Source: Micromonospora nigra
GTDB lineage: Bacteria; Actinomycetota; Actinomycetes; Mycobacteriales; Micromonosporaceae
NCBI RefSeq assembly: GCF_900091585.1
Contig: NZ_FMHT01000003.1
Coordinates: 5,916,001-5,980,000 of the forward strand
Length of the DNA stretch: 64,000 nt
Reading direction: 5' to 3'
Shown here one piece after another: positions 18,745-27,215 of this stretch (the stretch's first letter is position 1; each line of letters starts with the position of its first letter). Under the pieces are notes generated by a model that saw only the letters and a list, made by a program, of their open reading frames with translations, did not search any database and had not been told where the DNA came from. Position numbers and translations under genes: made by a program.

Positions 18745-19910
18745 GGGGCGATCACCCACTCGAGGTCGGCGCGGAAGTCCGCCAGCGCACGGCGCACGGT
18801 CGCCGGATCCGGACCGATGCCGTGCAGAACCGCCAGGTAGTCGCGGTTGGTGCCGGTGCGGGGAGCCGTGGCACCCAACGGACGCAGGGGACGGCAGCCC
18901 AGGTGGACGTCGTCGCGTCGTACGTCGACGCCGCCGGGGGCGGCGACGAGGGTGCCGCCACGGTCGGCGCAGACGTACTCGACGCGGGCCCAACGGTCGA
19001 CCGTCGCCGGGTCGGGCAGGGGCAGCGCCGACAGGGGCTCGCCGAGATGCAGCCGGATGACGTACTCGAACAGCGGCACGCCGAGCAGCTCGGCCAGGAT
19101 CAGGTCCATCCGGTCGCCGATCAGGCGGTCGTTGACCTCGATCAGGCGGGGCCGGTCGTCGTGGCGGACGTACTCGGTGTGGCAGGCGCCGAAGCGCACC
19201 CCGATCGCGTCGAGCTGGGCGTGCAGCCGGGCCGTGACCGCCGCGTCCGTCGGGGCCCAGTCGAGGGCCAGCTCGGCGAAGGTCGGCGGTGGGCCGAGAC
19301 CGGTCCGCCAGCCGCCGAGCACCGCCAGACCGGTCGCGTCGCCGATGGTCTCGTGGGTGCGGACCTCGCCGGCCAGGTACTCCTCCACCACCAGGGTGAC
19401 GTCGGGTCGCCGCCGCCGCACGTCGGCCACCCGGCGGGTCAGGTCGTCGCCGTCGACCACCAGGTACGCGTCCTCGCTGGCGACGCCGTCGCGCGGTTTG
19501 ACCACCGCCGGGAACCGGTCGAACCGGGGTGCCTGCTGTGGTGTGACGACGACCGTACGGACCTGGTCGAGGTCGGCGTCGACGATCGCCCGGCGGGTCG
19601 CGGCCTTGTCCTTGCACCGCCTGGCCGCCTCGGGGTCCTTGCCCGGCAGACCGAGTCGACGGGCGGCGGACGCGGTAGCGGCCTGGAGGTGGTCGCTGTT
19701 GGACATCAGGCCGGCCGGGGCGGGGCCCGTCGCGACCGCGTCGGTGACCGCCACCTCGTCGCGCACGGCGCAGGCCCGCACGGGCGTCGACGGGGGCCAC
19801 TGGCCCGGCCGGTCGGTCAGCACGGTGACCGGCAGCCCGAGGTTCCGCGCCGCCGGCAGCAGGCCGTCGAGCACCGCGTCGGTCGGGTTGAGCGCGGTCA
19901 GGTAGAGCAC
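18741..19910 (-). CDS. ATP-grasp ligase of siderophore biosynthesis, PvsA-like
   Basis: 389 residues. ATP-grasp features are the lysine in FPAVVKPRDGVAS, the hinge VTLVVEEYLAGE and the metal-binding RLIEVNDRLIGD near the end of the domain. Such enzymes form an acyl phosphate and join it to an amino group. In the vibrioferrin pathway PvsA, also an ATP-grasp protein, works with two NIS synthetases and a PLP decarboxylase, the same set as here. The GTG start at 19910 has GGAGG 7 bases upstream; the open frame further upstream is non-coding in character. It overlaps the next gene by GTGA. Confidence 0.88.
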   Translation of the reverse strand: MLYLTALNPTDAVLDGLLPAARNLGLPVTVLTDRPGQWPPSTPVRACAVRDEVAVTDAVATGPAPAGLMSNSDHLQAATASAARRLGLPGKDPEAARRCKDKAATRRAIVDADLDQVRTVVVTPQQAPRFDRFPAVVKPRDGVASEDAYLVVDGDDLTRRVADVRRRRPDVTLVVEEYLAGEVRTHETIGDATGLAVLGGWRTGLGPPPTFAELALDWAPTDAAVTARLHAQLDAIGVRFGACHTEYVRHDDRPRLIEVNDRLIGDRMDLILAELLGVPLFEYVIRLHLGEPLSALPLPDPATVDRWARVEYVCADRGGTLVAAPGGVDVRRDDVHLGCRPLRPLGATAPRTGTNRDYLAVLHGIGPDPATVRRALADFRADLEWVIAP

Positions 19911-19992
19911 GTCCGGACCTCCGCCGCGCGGGCCGGCCGGCCAACTGGCCCCGGGCGGGCGGACCGTGCCGCCGCGCGGACGCGGCGCGCCC

Positions 19993-20706
19993 TCAGCGGG
20001 CGCTCCAGTAGGCCAGCGACTGCACCTGGTGCTTGCCCGCGCCGAGCCCTCGACGCAGGTGCCGGGTGATCGCGCGGGTGCTGGCCGCCTCGCACGCCAC
20101 CCAGTAGAGGGCACCAGCGTCGACGGCGGGCAGGCCGGCGGTCACCGTGTCGACCAGGTGCGCGCCGTTGTCGCGGCGCGGCACCCACCGGACCTCGTGG
20201 TGGTCGCGGGCGCGTGGCGTCAACGCCTTCTCGCCCTCGTGCGCGTACTCGAGCCAGAGCGTCGCCCCGACGCCGTCAGCGGCGTCGAGCAGGCTGTTGA
20301 CGGCCGGCAGCGACGCGGCATCGCCCACCAGGTAGAGATGACCGGGCGTCGGGTCCGGCATGGTGAACGCGCTGCCCTGCACGGTCGCCTCGACGGTGTC
20401 CCCGGGTCGGGCCGTGCTGGCCCACCGGGCGGCGCATCCGTCGTGCAGGGCGAACTCCAGGTGGAACCGCCCGGTCGCCGGGTCTGGGTCCACCAGGGTG
20501 TACGCCCGCTGGTGTGCCCGGCCGCCGTTGTCGAACCACAGGCGGATCCACATCGTGGGGTGGAGCGCGTGGCTGGCGAGCAGGTCGCCGCCGTCGACGA
20601 GCAGCCGCCGGTACCGGTCCCCGACAGGCTGGTTGTCGAGCACGGTCAGCCGATGGTCCTTCCCGCCCATCGCCCGCAGGACGACACCTTCCCAGCTTCG
20701 CTTCAC
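19993..20706 (-). CDS. Siderophore-interacting protein (ViuB-type FAD ferric reductase)
   Basis: 237 residues. The FAD-binding strand HQRAYTLVDPD and the NAD(P)H-domain segments GHLYLVGDAASLPAV and ALYWVACEAASTRAI are typical of SIP/ViuB proteins, which reduce and release iron from imported ferric siderophores in the cytoplasm. GTG at 20706 has GGAG five bases upstream; GTG at 20712 is an alternative. It is on the same strand as the biosynthetic genes with gaps of 58 and 82 bases to its neighbours. Confidence 0.88.
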   Translation of the reverse strand: MKRSWEGVVLRAMGGKDHRLTVLDNQPVGDRYRRLLVDGGDLLASHALHPTMWIRLWFDNGGRAHQRAYTLVDPDPATGRFHLEFALHDGCAARWASTARPGDTVEATVQGSAFTMPDPTPGHLYLVGDAASLPAVNSLLDAADGVGATLWLEYAHEGEKALTPRARDHHEVRWVPRRDNGAHLVDTVTAGLPAVDAGALYWVACEAASTRAITRHLRRGLGAGKHQVQSLAYWSAR

Positions 20707-20764
20707 GTTCACTCCGATCGGGGCGGGCCGGCAGGGGAGACCCGGCGGTGCCGGGCGGGTGGGG

Positions 20765-21340
20765 TCATCGCGAGGTGTGCAGGGGCAGCGACCGGACGAG
20801 CATGCGGTGTGAGCGCCAGCCGGGGAACGGCACGAGGTTCCCGACGTGGTGGAAGCTCATCCGCTGGAGGGCCCGCCACACCCGGACGTTGGTCTCGGCG
20901 ACCGCCATGCTGACCCGTTCCTCCGGGCGCCGGCCGAGCAGTTCGGTGACCATCCGGATGCCGAGCCGCTGCCGGCGGAACTGCGGCAGCACGAACGCCT
21001 CGCAGATGGCGAAGGTGCGCCCGGTCCACTCGACGGTGAGTTCCGGGTCGCCGATCAGGTTCAGGTCGCGCCACCACAGCGTGTCCGGCGGCAGCGGGCA
21101 GCCCATCACGGTGCCGACCGGCCGACCGTCGACGTACGCGACGCCGGCCTGGAACCCGGGTGCCTCGGCGGTCCACCGCAGGCGCTCGGCCGGCGACGGT
21201 ACGCAGTGGTCGGGCAGGTGCAGGTCGGCCGCGTGCACCTGCTGGTAGGTCGCGGTGAGCGCCTCGATGTCGACCTCACTCGTGATCACGACCTCGCTGT
21301 CGCAGCCGTCCACTGCGGGAGCCATCATCGGCGTCGACAC
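20765..21340 (-). CDS. GNAT-family acetyltransferase at the head of the siderophore operon
   Basis: 191 residues. The acetyl-CoA loop region FVLPQFRRQRLGIRMVTELLG matches the Q/RxxGxG/A motif of GNAT proteins, and NVRVWRALQRMSFHHVG follows the usual C-terminal pattern. The GTG start has GGGGAGG 9 bases upstream, and an iron box lies just upstream. Its substrate is unknown. It could acylate a siderophore building block or modify the product for self-protection. The vibrioferrin pvs genes as I recall them have no such enzyme. Confidence 0.8.
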   Translation of the reverse strand: MSTPMMAPAVDGCDSEVVITSEVDIEALTATYQQVHAADLHLPDHCVPSPAERLRWTAEAPGFQAGVAYVDGRPVGTVMGCPLPPDTLWWRDLNLIGDPELTVEWTGRTFAICEAFVLPQFRRQRLGIRMVTELLGRRPEERVSMAVAETNVRVWRALQRMSFHHVGNLVPFPGWRSHRMLVRSLPLHTSR

Positions 21341-21356
21341 TGTTCAGTTCCTCCCC

Positions 21357-21375
21357 TTTGGTTAGGCTAACCTAA
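21357..21375. promoter_or_regulatory. Iron box (IdeR/DmdR1-type operator) of the siderophore operon
   Basis: TTTGGTTAGGCTAACCTAA matches 18 of 19 positions of the actinobacterial iron-box consensus. It is 17 bases upstream of the GNAT start and should silence the operon when iron is plentiful. Confidence 0.85.
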
Positions 21376-21445
21376 CTCATGGGGAGGGGTCAGGCAAGAC
21401 GCGAGGACACCTCGCCGACCGGCCCGGACCCGGCCAGCCTCACAG

Positions 21446-22924
21446 TCAGGGCAGCGGCCACTCGTGGACGGGACGGTTGCTGTGCATCAGCGTCACGTAG
21501 TGCCGCACCACCTCGCGCAGCGCCTCCGGCCGGTCCAGGTGGTCGGCCGACTCCAGCCGGTGCAGAGTCTCCACCTGCCAGGTCGCGCCGTTGCGGCCGG
21601 TCAGACAGCGCTGCTCGATGATGCCGAGCAGCCGGTCCCGCTCACCGGGATCGACGCCCCAGCGGTCCAGGCCGTGGTGGGCCAGCGGCAGCAGCCGGCG
21701 CAGCACCAGCTCGGTCACGGGCAGGTAGCCCAGGCCCGGCCAGAACACCTGTGCGTCGATGCCGTGCCGGGCGCAGGTGGTGAAGTTCTCCTCGGCGGCG
21801 CTGAACGACATCTGCGACCACAGCGGCCGGTCGGCCTCCGCGAGGGCCCGCACCACCCCGAAGTAGAACGCCCCGTTGGCGATCGTGTCCAGCACCGTCG
21901 GCCCCGCCGGCAGGACCCGGTTCTCCACCCGCAGGTGCGGCCGGCCCTTGAGGACGTCGTAGACGGGGCGGTTCCAGCGGTAGATGGTGCCGTTGTGCAA
22001 CCGCAGCTCCGCCAGCTTCGGCACCCCACCCTCGGCCAGCGCCCGCGCCGGGTCCTCCGGGTCGCACACCGGCAGCAGGGCGGGAAAGTAGCGTACGTTC
22101 TCCTCGAACAGGTCGAACACCGTGGTGATCCACCGTTCCCCGAACCAGACCCTGGGGCGTACCCCCTGGGCCTTGATCTCCTCCGGCCGCGTGTCGGTCG
22201 CCTGCTGGAACAGCGGGACGCGGGTCTCGCGCCACAGCTCACGGCCGAAGAACAGCGGCGAGTTGGCCCCCAGGGCCACCTGCACCCCGGCGACCACCTG
22301 CGCGGCGTTCCAGTAGTCGGCGAACTGGGCAGGGCTGACCTGGAGGTGGAACTGGGTGCTGGTGCAGGCCGCCTCGGGGGTGATGGTGTCGGCCGTGACC
22401 GACAGCCGCTCCACCCCGTTGATCGCGATCGGCAGGTCCTCGCCCCGGGCCGCGAAGATCTGCTCGTTGAGCAGCGCGTACCGGGGGTTGGCCGACAGCG
22501 TCGCGGCCGTCAGGTGCTCGGGTTCGACGGTGGGCAGGATGCCGATCATCACCATGTGCGCCCCGACCGTGCGGGCCCGCTGCTCGGCCGCGTTCAGGCT
22601 GGCCCGGACGTGTTCCTCGAAGGCGGCGGTGCCGCCGCCGGCCAGCCGGCGGGGCGCGACGTTGATCTCCACGTTGAACTGGCCCAGCTCGGTCTGGAAG
22701 GCCGGATCGGCGACGGCGGCCAGCACGTCTGCGTTGCGCATCGTCGGCAACGAGTCGTCGTCGACCAGGTTCAGCTCGATCTCCAGCCCGGTCATCGGCC
22801 GGTCGACGTCGAACCGGGACTCCCGCAGCATCTCCGCGAAGACGTCCAGGCAGCGCCGGACCTTCTCCCGGTATCTGGCCCTGTCCTCCCGACTGAAGGT
22901 CCGCACGCCGACGTCCTCGCCCAT
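21446..22924 (-). CDS. Glutamate-cysteine ligase (GCS2)-like carboxylate-amine ligase
   Basis: 492 residues. The glutamate-binding pattern GLEIELNLVD, FNVEINVAPR, TSTQFHLQV and VENRVLPAGPT is that of the glutamate-cysteine ligase superfamily. The exact amine acceptor is not evident. Homologues with this N-terminus are common in actinobacteria and are not necessarily egtA; no other ergothioneine genes are adjacent. ATG at 22924 is preferred, with AGGG 8 bases before it. Confidence 0.8.
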   Translation of the reverse strand: MGEDVGVRTFSREDRARYREKVRRCLDVFAEMLRESRFDVDRPMTGLEIELNLVDDDSLPTMRNADVLAAVADPAFQTELGQFNVEINVAPRRLAGGGTAAFEEHVRASLNAAEQRARTVGAHMVMIGILPTVEPEHLTAATLSANPRYALLNEQIFAARGEDLPIAINGVERLSVTADTITPEAACTSTQFHLQVSPAQFADYWNAAQVVAGVQVALGANSPLFFGRELWRETRVPLFQQATDTRPEEIKAQGVRPRVWFGERWITTVFDLFEENVRYFPALLPVCDPEDPARALAEGGVPKLAELRLHNGTIYRWNRPVYDVLKGRPHLRVENRVLPAGPTVLDTIANGAFYFGVVRALAEADRPLWSQMSFSAAEENFTTCARHGIDAQVFWPGLGYLPVTELVLRRLLPLAHHGLDRWGVDPGERDRLLGIIEQRCLTGRNGATWQVETLHRLESADHLDRPEALREVVRHYVTLMHSNRPVHEWPLP

Positions 22925-23134
22925 GGTCACCACCCTGTCACCGCTGGTGCCTCCAACGTCGCACGTTTACCGGGACCGGGGAAGACCCGAGGACCTTTCC
23001 GTGTCGCCCGGCCCCCCCCCGCGTCCCGCTCCGACCGTGGTGCCCGAAGGTCGCCGTCGCCGTCGCCGTCGCCGCCGGGGTGCGGTGATCCCCGTCGCGT
23101 CCCGTCCGGCGGCGGTGGGAGGCGTCGACGCGGC

Positions 23135-23140
23135 TAGCAT
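23135..23140 (+). promoter_or_regulatory. -10 hexamer of a leaderless promoter
   Basis: TAGCAT lies exactly 7 bases before the GTG start at 23148. No clear -35 match is seen. Confidence 0.35.
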
Positions 23141-23147
23141 GGGTCTC

Positions 23148-23486
23148 GTGCGTGAGACGGTGACCCGGTTGTTCGTGGTGGCGGCGATCGCCGAGGCGAT
23201 CTCCTGGGCGGCCCTGCTGGCCGGCATGGCGGTCAAGTACGGCCCGCCCGCCAACGAGCTGGGCGTGCAGATCTTCGGGCCGATCGACGGCGGGCTGTTC
23301 GTGGCCTACGGCGTGCTGGTGCTGGCCGTGGCCCGCCTGCACCGGTGGAGCCTGCCGGCCACCGCCGTGGCGCTGGCCTGCGCCGTGCCGCCGTTCGCCA
23401 CCCTCGCCTTCGAGCGGTGGGCCCGCCGGCGCGGCATGCTCCGCGTGAGCCGCGAGGCGACCCGTGAACCCGCCACCGTCGGCTGA
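23148..23486 (+). CDS. DUF3817 integral membrane protein
   Basis: 112 residues with three hydrophobic segments: VAAIAEAISWAALLAGMAVKY, GPIDGGLFVAYGVLVLAVARL and LPATAVALACAVPPFATLAFE. This pattern matches the DUF3817 family (small membrane proteins of unknown role). The start is set at GTG 23148 because a -10-like TAGCAT lies 7 bases upstream; ATG at 23139 is the alternative. The stop codon falls in the first copy of a 33-bp tandem repeat. Confidence 0.75.
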   Translation: MRETVTRLFVVAAIAEAISWAALLAGMAVKYGPPANELGVQIFGPIDGGLFVAYGVLVLAVARLHRWSLPATAVALACAVPPFATLAFERWARRRGMLRVSREATREPATVG

Positions 23487-23568
23487 CCGGGCGACCCGCG
23501 AGCCCGCCGATCGTCGGCTGACCGGGCGGCCCGAGCCCGCCGATCGTCGGCTGACCGGGCGGGTTGAC
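23469..23568 (+). repeat. Three tandem ~33-bp repeats at the 3' end of the DUF3817 gene
   Basis: Units at 23469-23502, 23503-23535 and 23536-23568 share the core GTCGGCTGACCGGGCG. Each contains CCCGCC and GGGCGG-like arms able to form short hairpins. The first unit holds the gene's stop codon. Confidence 0.65.
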
Positions 23569-23593
23569 GCGCGCGACGCGGGTGCCGGGAGCG

Positions 23594-24139
23594 TCAGACC
23601 AGCGCTGCGCCGGCGACCACGGCGGCGAGCAGCAGTGCCCCCAGGAACGCCTGGAGCAGCAGCGGGGGGCCCAGATGCGACCACAGGGTCGCCGTGCGCG
23701 GCGTGAGCAGCTGGCCGGTCGTCAGGTTGACGATGCGCTCGATCTTGGGGGGCAGGTCGGGGTCGCCCTGCGGGCGCAGGGTCACCTGCACGTGGTCGGC
23801 CGGGTGCAGGGCGCTCTGCGGCAGGTGCCCGTGCAGCTCGACCTCGTACAGCAGGCCGTCCGCGTCGCGCAGCCGAACCGGGGTGACCAGGTATTCCGGG
23901 CCCTTCTTCAGGTCCTTGAAGCGGCGCCGGGACGCGCCCGAGCCGGCGGACCGCACCGCCCGCACCAGGCGCGCCAGCAGCCCCACCACGCCGGCTGCGG
24001 CGAGCACCGCCACCAGCACCGGCTGCCCGACGCGGATCTCCCGGGCGTAACCGTCCATCAGCCGGACGACCCGCGCGGTGAGGATCCGCTGTGCGGGGCG
24101 GTGGATCCGCCGGGATTGCAGCTCGCTGTCCAAGGTCAC
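23594..24139 (-). CDS. Two-transmembrane protein of unknown function
   Basis: 181 residues. A hydrophobic segment VLVAVLAAAGVVGLLARLV near residue 50 and a C-terminal one PLLLQAFLGALLLAAVVAGAA flank a cytoplasmic beta-rich domain (YLVTPVRLRDADGLLYEVELHG, then VQVTLRPQGDPDLPPKIER), which looks OB- or beta-barrel-like. No family recognised. The GTG start at 24139 has only a weak ribosome site; an ATG further in is possible. It is divergent from the Vms1-like gene. Confidence 0.55.
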   Translation of the reverse strand: MTLDSELQSRRIHRPAQRILTARVVRLMDGYAREIRVGQPVLVAVLAAAGVVGLLARLVRAVRSAGSGASRRRFKDLKKGPEYLVTPVRLRDADGLLYEVELHGHLPQSALHPADHVQVTLRPQGDPDLPPKIERIVNLTTGQLLTPRTATLWSHLGPPLLLQAFLGALLLAAVVAGAALV

Positions 24140-24159
24140 ACCACCCAGAGTCCGGTTTC

Positions 24160-24171
24160 CGATACGTATCG
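24160..24171. promoter_or_regulatory. Palindrome in divergent promoter region
   Basis: CGATACGTATCG is a perfect 12-bp palindrome followed by another TATCG, in AT-richer DNA between two divergent genes. The minus strand offers a TACGAT -10-like element here. It may be an operator, but the regulator is unknown. Confidence 0.4.
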
Positions 24172-24286
24172 TATCGATCCTCCGGGTTGAACGACGTGAA
24201 TGAAAACCGGTCACGCGACCGGCGGGCACAGGTGACAACGCGGGTGGCGCGGGTAAGCGCAGGTCCGAGCTGGAAAGGGGTCGAGC

Positions 24287-25411
24287 ATGCAGCTGTCCTT
24301 CCTGCGCCCGCTCTACGACCGTCCGGGCCCGTGGTGCTCGGTCTACCTGGATGCCTCCATGGACACCGAGGACGCCCATGCGGCCCTCGATCTTCGCTGG
24401 CGCGGCCTGCAGCGTCAACTGGTCGAGCAGGGTGCCGACGACGCGTCGCTGAACGCACTGGACCGGGTGGTCCGGGGGCACGACCCGATGGCGGGCGACT
24501 ACGGCATCGCCGTGTTCGCCAGCGGGGGCCGGGTGGCGCTGTCGGAGTACCTGTCCGCGCCGCCGCTGAGTGACCTGGCCGCGTACGGGCCGTTGCCGCA
24601 CGTGATGCCACTGCTCGCCCAGCGCGGCGAACAGGTGGCCTGGGTGCGGGTGCTGGCGGACCGCACCGGCGCCGACGCGACGGCGGTCAGCGCCGGCGGC
24701 ATTCCCCGGCGGGCCCACGTCGACGGCCGGGAGGACTTCCCGCTGCGCCGGGTGCAACCCGGTGGCTGGTCGCAGTCCCGCTACCAGCGGGCCGCCGTGG
24801 AAGCGTGGCACCACAACGCCGGCGACGTCACGGCGGCCACCGTCGAACTGGCCGAGAAGGTCGGTGCGGAGGTCGTCGTGGTGGCCGGCGACATCCGGGC
24901 CACCGGCATGATCGCCGCCCAGATGCCGGACCGCTGGCAGGACATGGTGGTACGCACCGACGCCGGCTCCCGGGCCGGGGGCGCCGACCCCACCCTGCTG
25001 GACGACCTCACGGTGCAGACCGTCGCCGAGGTCGCCGACCAGCGGATCTCGGCGGCACTCGACCGGTTCGGCATGCAGGAGGACGTCGGCGCGGGCCTGG
25101 AAGCCGTGGTGGCGGCGCTGCAGCGCAACCAGGTCGACACGATGCTGATCGTCGACGACCCGTCGGCCGTCGGTGAACTGTGGATCGGGCCGCAGCCCAC
25201 CGACATCGCCACCGACCCGGGGCAGCTCGCGGCCATGTCCGTGGCGCAGCCGCAGCGGGTCCGCGCCGACGCCGCCCTGGTCCGGGCGCTGGTCGGCACC
25301 GACGCGAAACTGACCGTGCTGGGCCCCGACGAGGCCCCCGACCTGACCGACGGGGTGGGCGCGGTGCTGCGCTACGTCGACCCCGCCACCCCGGGGCGCG
25401 CCGATGGCTGA
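24287..25411 (+). CDS. Vms1/eRF1-like (bacterial archaeo-eukaryotic release factor) family protein
   Basis: 374 residues. The segment GGWSQSRYQRAAVEAW resembles the catalytic-loop region of Vms1/ANKZF1-type peptidyl-tRNA hydrolases. The C-terminal EVADQRISAALDRFG and VDTMLIVDD match actinobacterial members (related to M. tuberculosis Rv2629). Ribosome rescue or a stress role is inferred from family resemblance only. GGAAAGGGG lies 6 bases upstream of ATG. Its stop overlaps the next gene by 8 bases, so the two are coupled. Confidence 0.7.
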   Translation: MQLSFLRPLYDRPGPWCSVYLDASMDTEDAHAALDLRWRGLQRQLVEQGADDASLNALDRVVRGHDPMAGDYGIAVFASGGRVALSEYLSAPPLSDLAAYGPLPHVMPLLAQRGEQVAWVRVLADRTGADATAVSAGGIPRRAHVDGREDFPLRRVQPGGWSQSRYQRAAVEAWHHNAGDVTAATVELAEKVGAEVVVVAGDIRATGMIAAQMPDRWQDMVVRTDAGSRAGGADPTLLDDLTVQTVAEVADQRISAALDRFGMQEDVGAGLEAVVAALQRNQVDTMLIVDDPSAVGELWIGPQPTDIATDPGQLAAMSVAQPQRVRADAALVRALVGTDAKLTVLGPDEAPDLTDGVGAVLRYVDPATPGRADG

Positions 25412-27167
25412 GCACACCGTCGCCGACGTGGTGGTCGAACGCCTGCGGGCCTGGCGGGTGCCGCGGGCGTTCGGCTACCCGGGGGAGGCCGTCGCACCCG
25501 TGGTGCGGGCCCTGGACGACGCGGGCGGCGACCCGGAGTTCGTCCCGGCCCGCCACGAGGAGACCGCCTCCTTCATGGCCACCGGGCACGCCAAGTTCAC
25601 CGGCGGCATCGGCGTCTGTCTCGCCACCCAGGGGCCCACCGCCGTGCAACTGCTCAACGGCCTGTACGACGCCAAGCTGGCCAGCAAGCCGGTGGTGGCG
25701 ATCATCGGCGAGGACGTCTCCGGACCGCTCGGCGGCGCGCACCAGGAGATCGGCCTGAGCCGGCTGTTCGCCGACGTGTGCAACCAGTTCGTCCGGTACG
25801 TCGGCACCCCCGCCCAGGTGCCGTCCCTGCTCGACGAGGCGTTCCGCACCGCCGCGGCCACCCGCAGCCCCGTCTGCGTGGTGCTGCCCCGGCACCTCCA
25901 GGAGTCCGCCGTGCCGGACCTGCAGCCGTACGCCACCGGGTTGCTCACCGCCACCCCCGGCGAGCCGCTGGCCCGGGTGCTGCCGCACGACGCGGACCTG
26001 GACGCCGCCGCGCACCTGCTGGGCAACGGGCAGCGCACCGCCATCCTGGTGGGGCAGGGGGCCCGCAACGCGGCGCCGGAGGTGGTGGCCCTGGCCGACC
26101 GGCTCGGCGCGGGGGTGGCCGTCTCGCTGCTGGGCAAGCCGGTGCTCGACGAGCGGCTGCCCTTCCACACCGGGGTGCTCGGCGAGGTCGGCACCTCGGC
26201 CGCCGCCGAGCTGATGGGCGGCTGCGACACCCTGCTGCTGGTCGGCACCAACGACCCGTGGACCGACTACTACCCGCTGCCCGGCCAGGTGCGCACCGTG
26301 CAGATCGACATCGACGGCCGGCGGGTCGGCTCCCGCTACCCGGTCGACGTGCCGCTGGTCGGCGACGCGGCCGAGACGCTGCGGGCGCTGCTCACCCGGG
26401 TGCCCGACCGCCCCAGACCGTCGTGGCGCGCGACGGTGGAGGGCTCCGTGGACCGGTGGCGCGGCGAGGCCGCCGGCCGGGCCGACCTCCCCGCCGAACC
26501 GCTGAATCCGCAGCTCGTACTCCAGGAACTGTCCGCCCGGATGCCCCGCAGCGGGGCCGTCGCGGTGGACGTCGGTGCGGTCCTCTACTGGTACGCCCGC
26601 CACCTGCGCCTGCCGGTCGGGGTCAACGCGCAGCTGTGCGGCACGCTCGGCTCGCTCGGCTGTGCCCTGCCGTACGCGGTGGCGGCCAAGCTCGCTGCGC
26701 CCGACCAGCCGGTGGTGGCGCTCGTCGGCGACGGAGCGATGCAGCTCAACGGCCTGGCCGAGCTGATCACGGTGGCGCAGCACTGGCACCGGTGGCCGGA
26801 TCCACGGCTGGTCGTGCTGGTGCTCAACACCCGCGACAACTCCGGTGCCGGCCGCTCCCGGCACCTGCCCGCCGACGCCACCCGGCGGCACGTCGACGTC
26901 CCGTACGCCGGTTGGGCGCGTCTGCTCGGGATGCACGGGGTCCGGGTGGACCGCCCGGACCTGGTGGGCGCGGCGTGGGACGAGGCATTGGCCGCCGACC
27001 GCCCCTGTGTGCTGGAGGCGGTGGTCGACCCCGCCGTCGACCTGGCGCCGCCGCAGCCGGCCTTCGTCGACCTGCGCGGCATCGTCGCCGACGGGGACGC
27101 CGCCCGGATGGTCCGCGACCGGGTGCTCGGCACCCAGGTGGCCGTCGAGGCCGACGACCTCGTTTAA
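25404..27167 (+). CDS. Thiamine-diphosphate enzyme, pyruvate dehydrogenase (quinone)/oxidase-like
   Basis: 587 residues with the three-domain plan of acetolactate synthase/pyruvate oxidase proteins. The catalytic Glu is in RHEETASFMATGHAKF (about residue 52). The ThDP-Mg motif runs from GDGAMQLNGLAELITV to VLNTRDNSG (about 445-478). The sequence is closest in style to PoxB-like enzymes, which turn pyruvate into acetate and CO2 and feed electrons to the membrane, but the substrate is not proved. It is translationally coupled to the Vms1-like gene, an unexpected partner. Confidence 0.82.
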   Translation: MAEHTVADVVVERLRAWRVPRAFGYPGEAVAPVVRALDDAGGDPEFVPARHEETASFMATGHAKFTGGIGVCLATQGPTAVQLLNGLYDAKLASKPVVAIIGEDVSGPLGGAHQEIGLSRLFADVCNQFVRYVGTPAQVPSLLDEAFRTAAATRSPVCVVLPRHLQESAVPDLQPYATGLLTATPGEPLARVLPHDADLDAAAHLLGNGQRTAILVGQGARNAAPEVVALADRLGAGVAVSLLGKPVLDERLPFHTGVLGEVGTSAAAELMGGCDTLLLVGTNDPWTDYYPLPGQVRTVQIDIDGRRVGSRYPVDVPLVGDAAETLRALLTRVPDRPRPSWRATVEGSVDRWRGEAAGRADLPAEPLNPQLVLQELSARMPRSGAVAVDVGAVLYWYARHLRLPVGVNAQLCGTLGSLGCALPYAVAAKLAAPDQPVVALVGDGAMQLNGLAELITVAQHWHRWPDPRLVVLVLNTRDNSGAGRSRHLPADATRRHVDVPYAGWARLLGMHGVRVDRPDLVGAAWDEALAADRPCVLEAVVDPAVDLAPPQPAFVDLRGIVADGDAARMVRDRVLGTQVAVEADDLV

Positions 27168-27215
27168 CGGTGCCGGGGCAGGGCACCACTGGTCTCGGTC
27201 AACCCTGGAGGTCGA

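Noticed and set aside
12964-21375. Cluster read as desferrioxamine or aerobactin biosynthesis
   Set aside because: No lysine/ornithine N-monooxygenase and no lysine decarboxylase of the DesA type; an ATP-grasp ligase and a type III PLP decarboxylase are present instead.
21446-22924. Assignment as EgtA of ergothioneine synthesis
   Set aside because: No egtB, C, D or E nearby and the sequence fits the broader glutamate-cysteine ligase-like family equally well.
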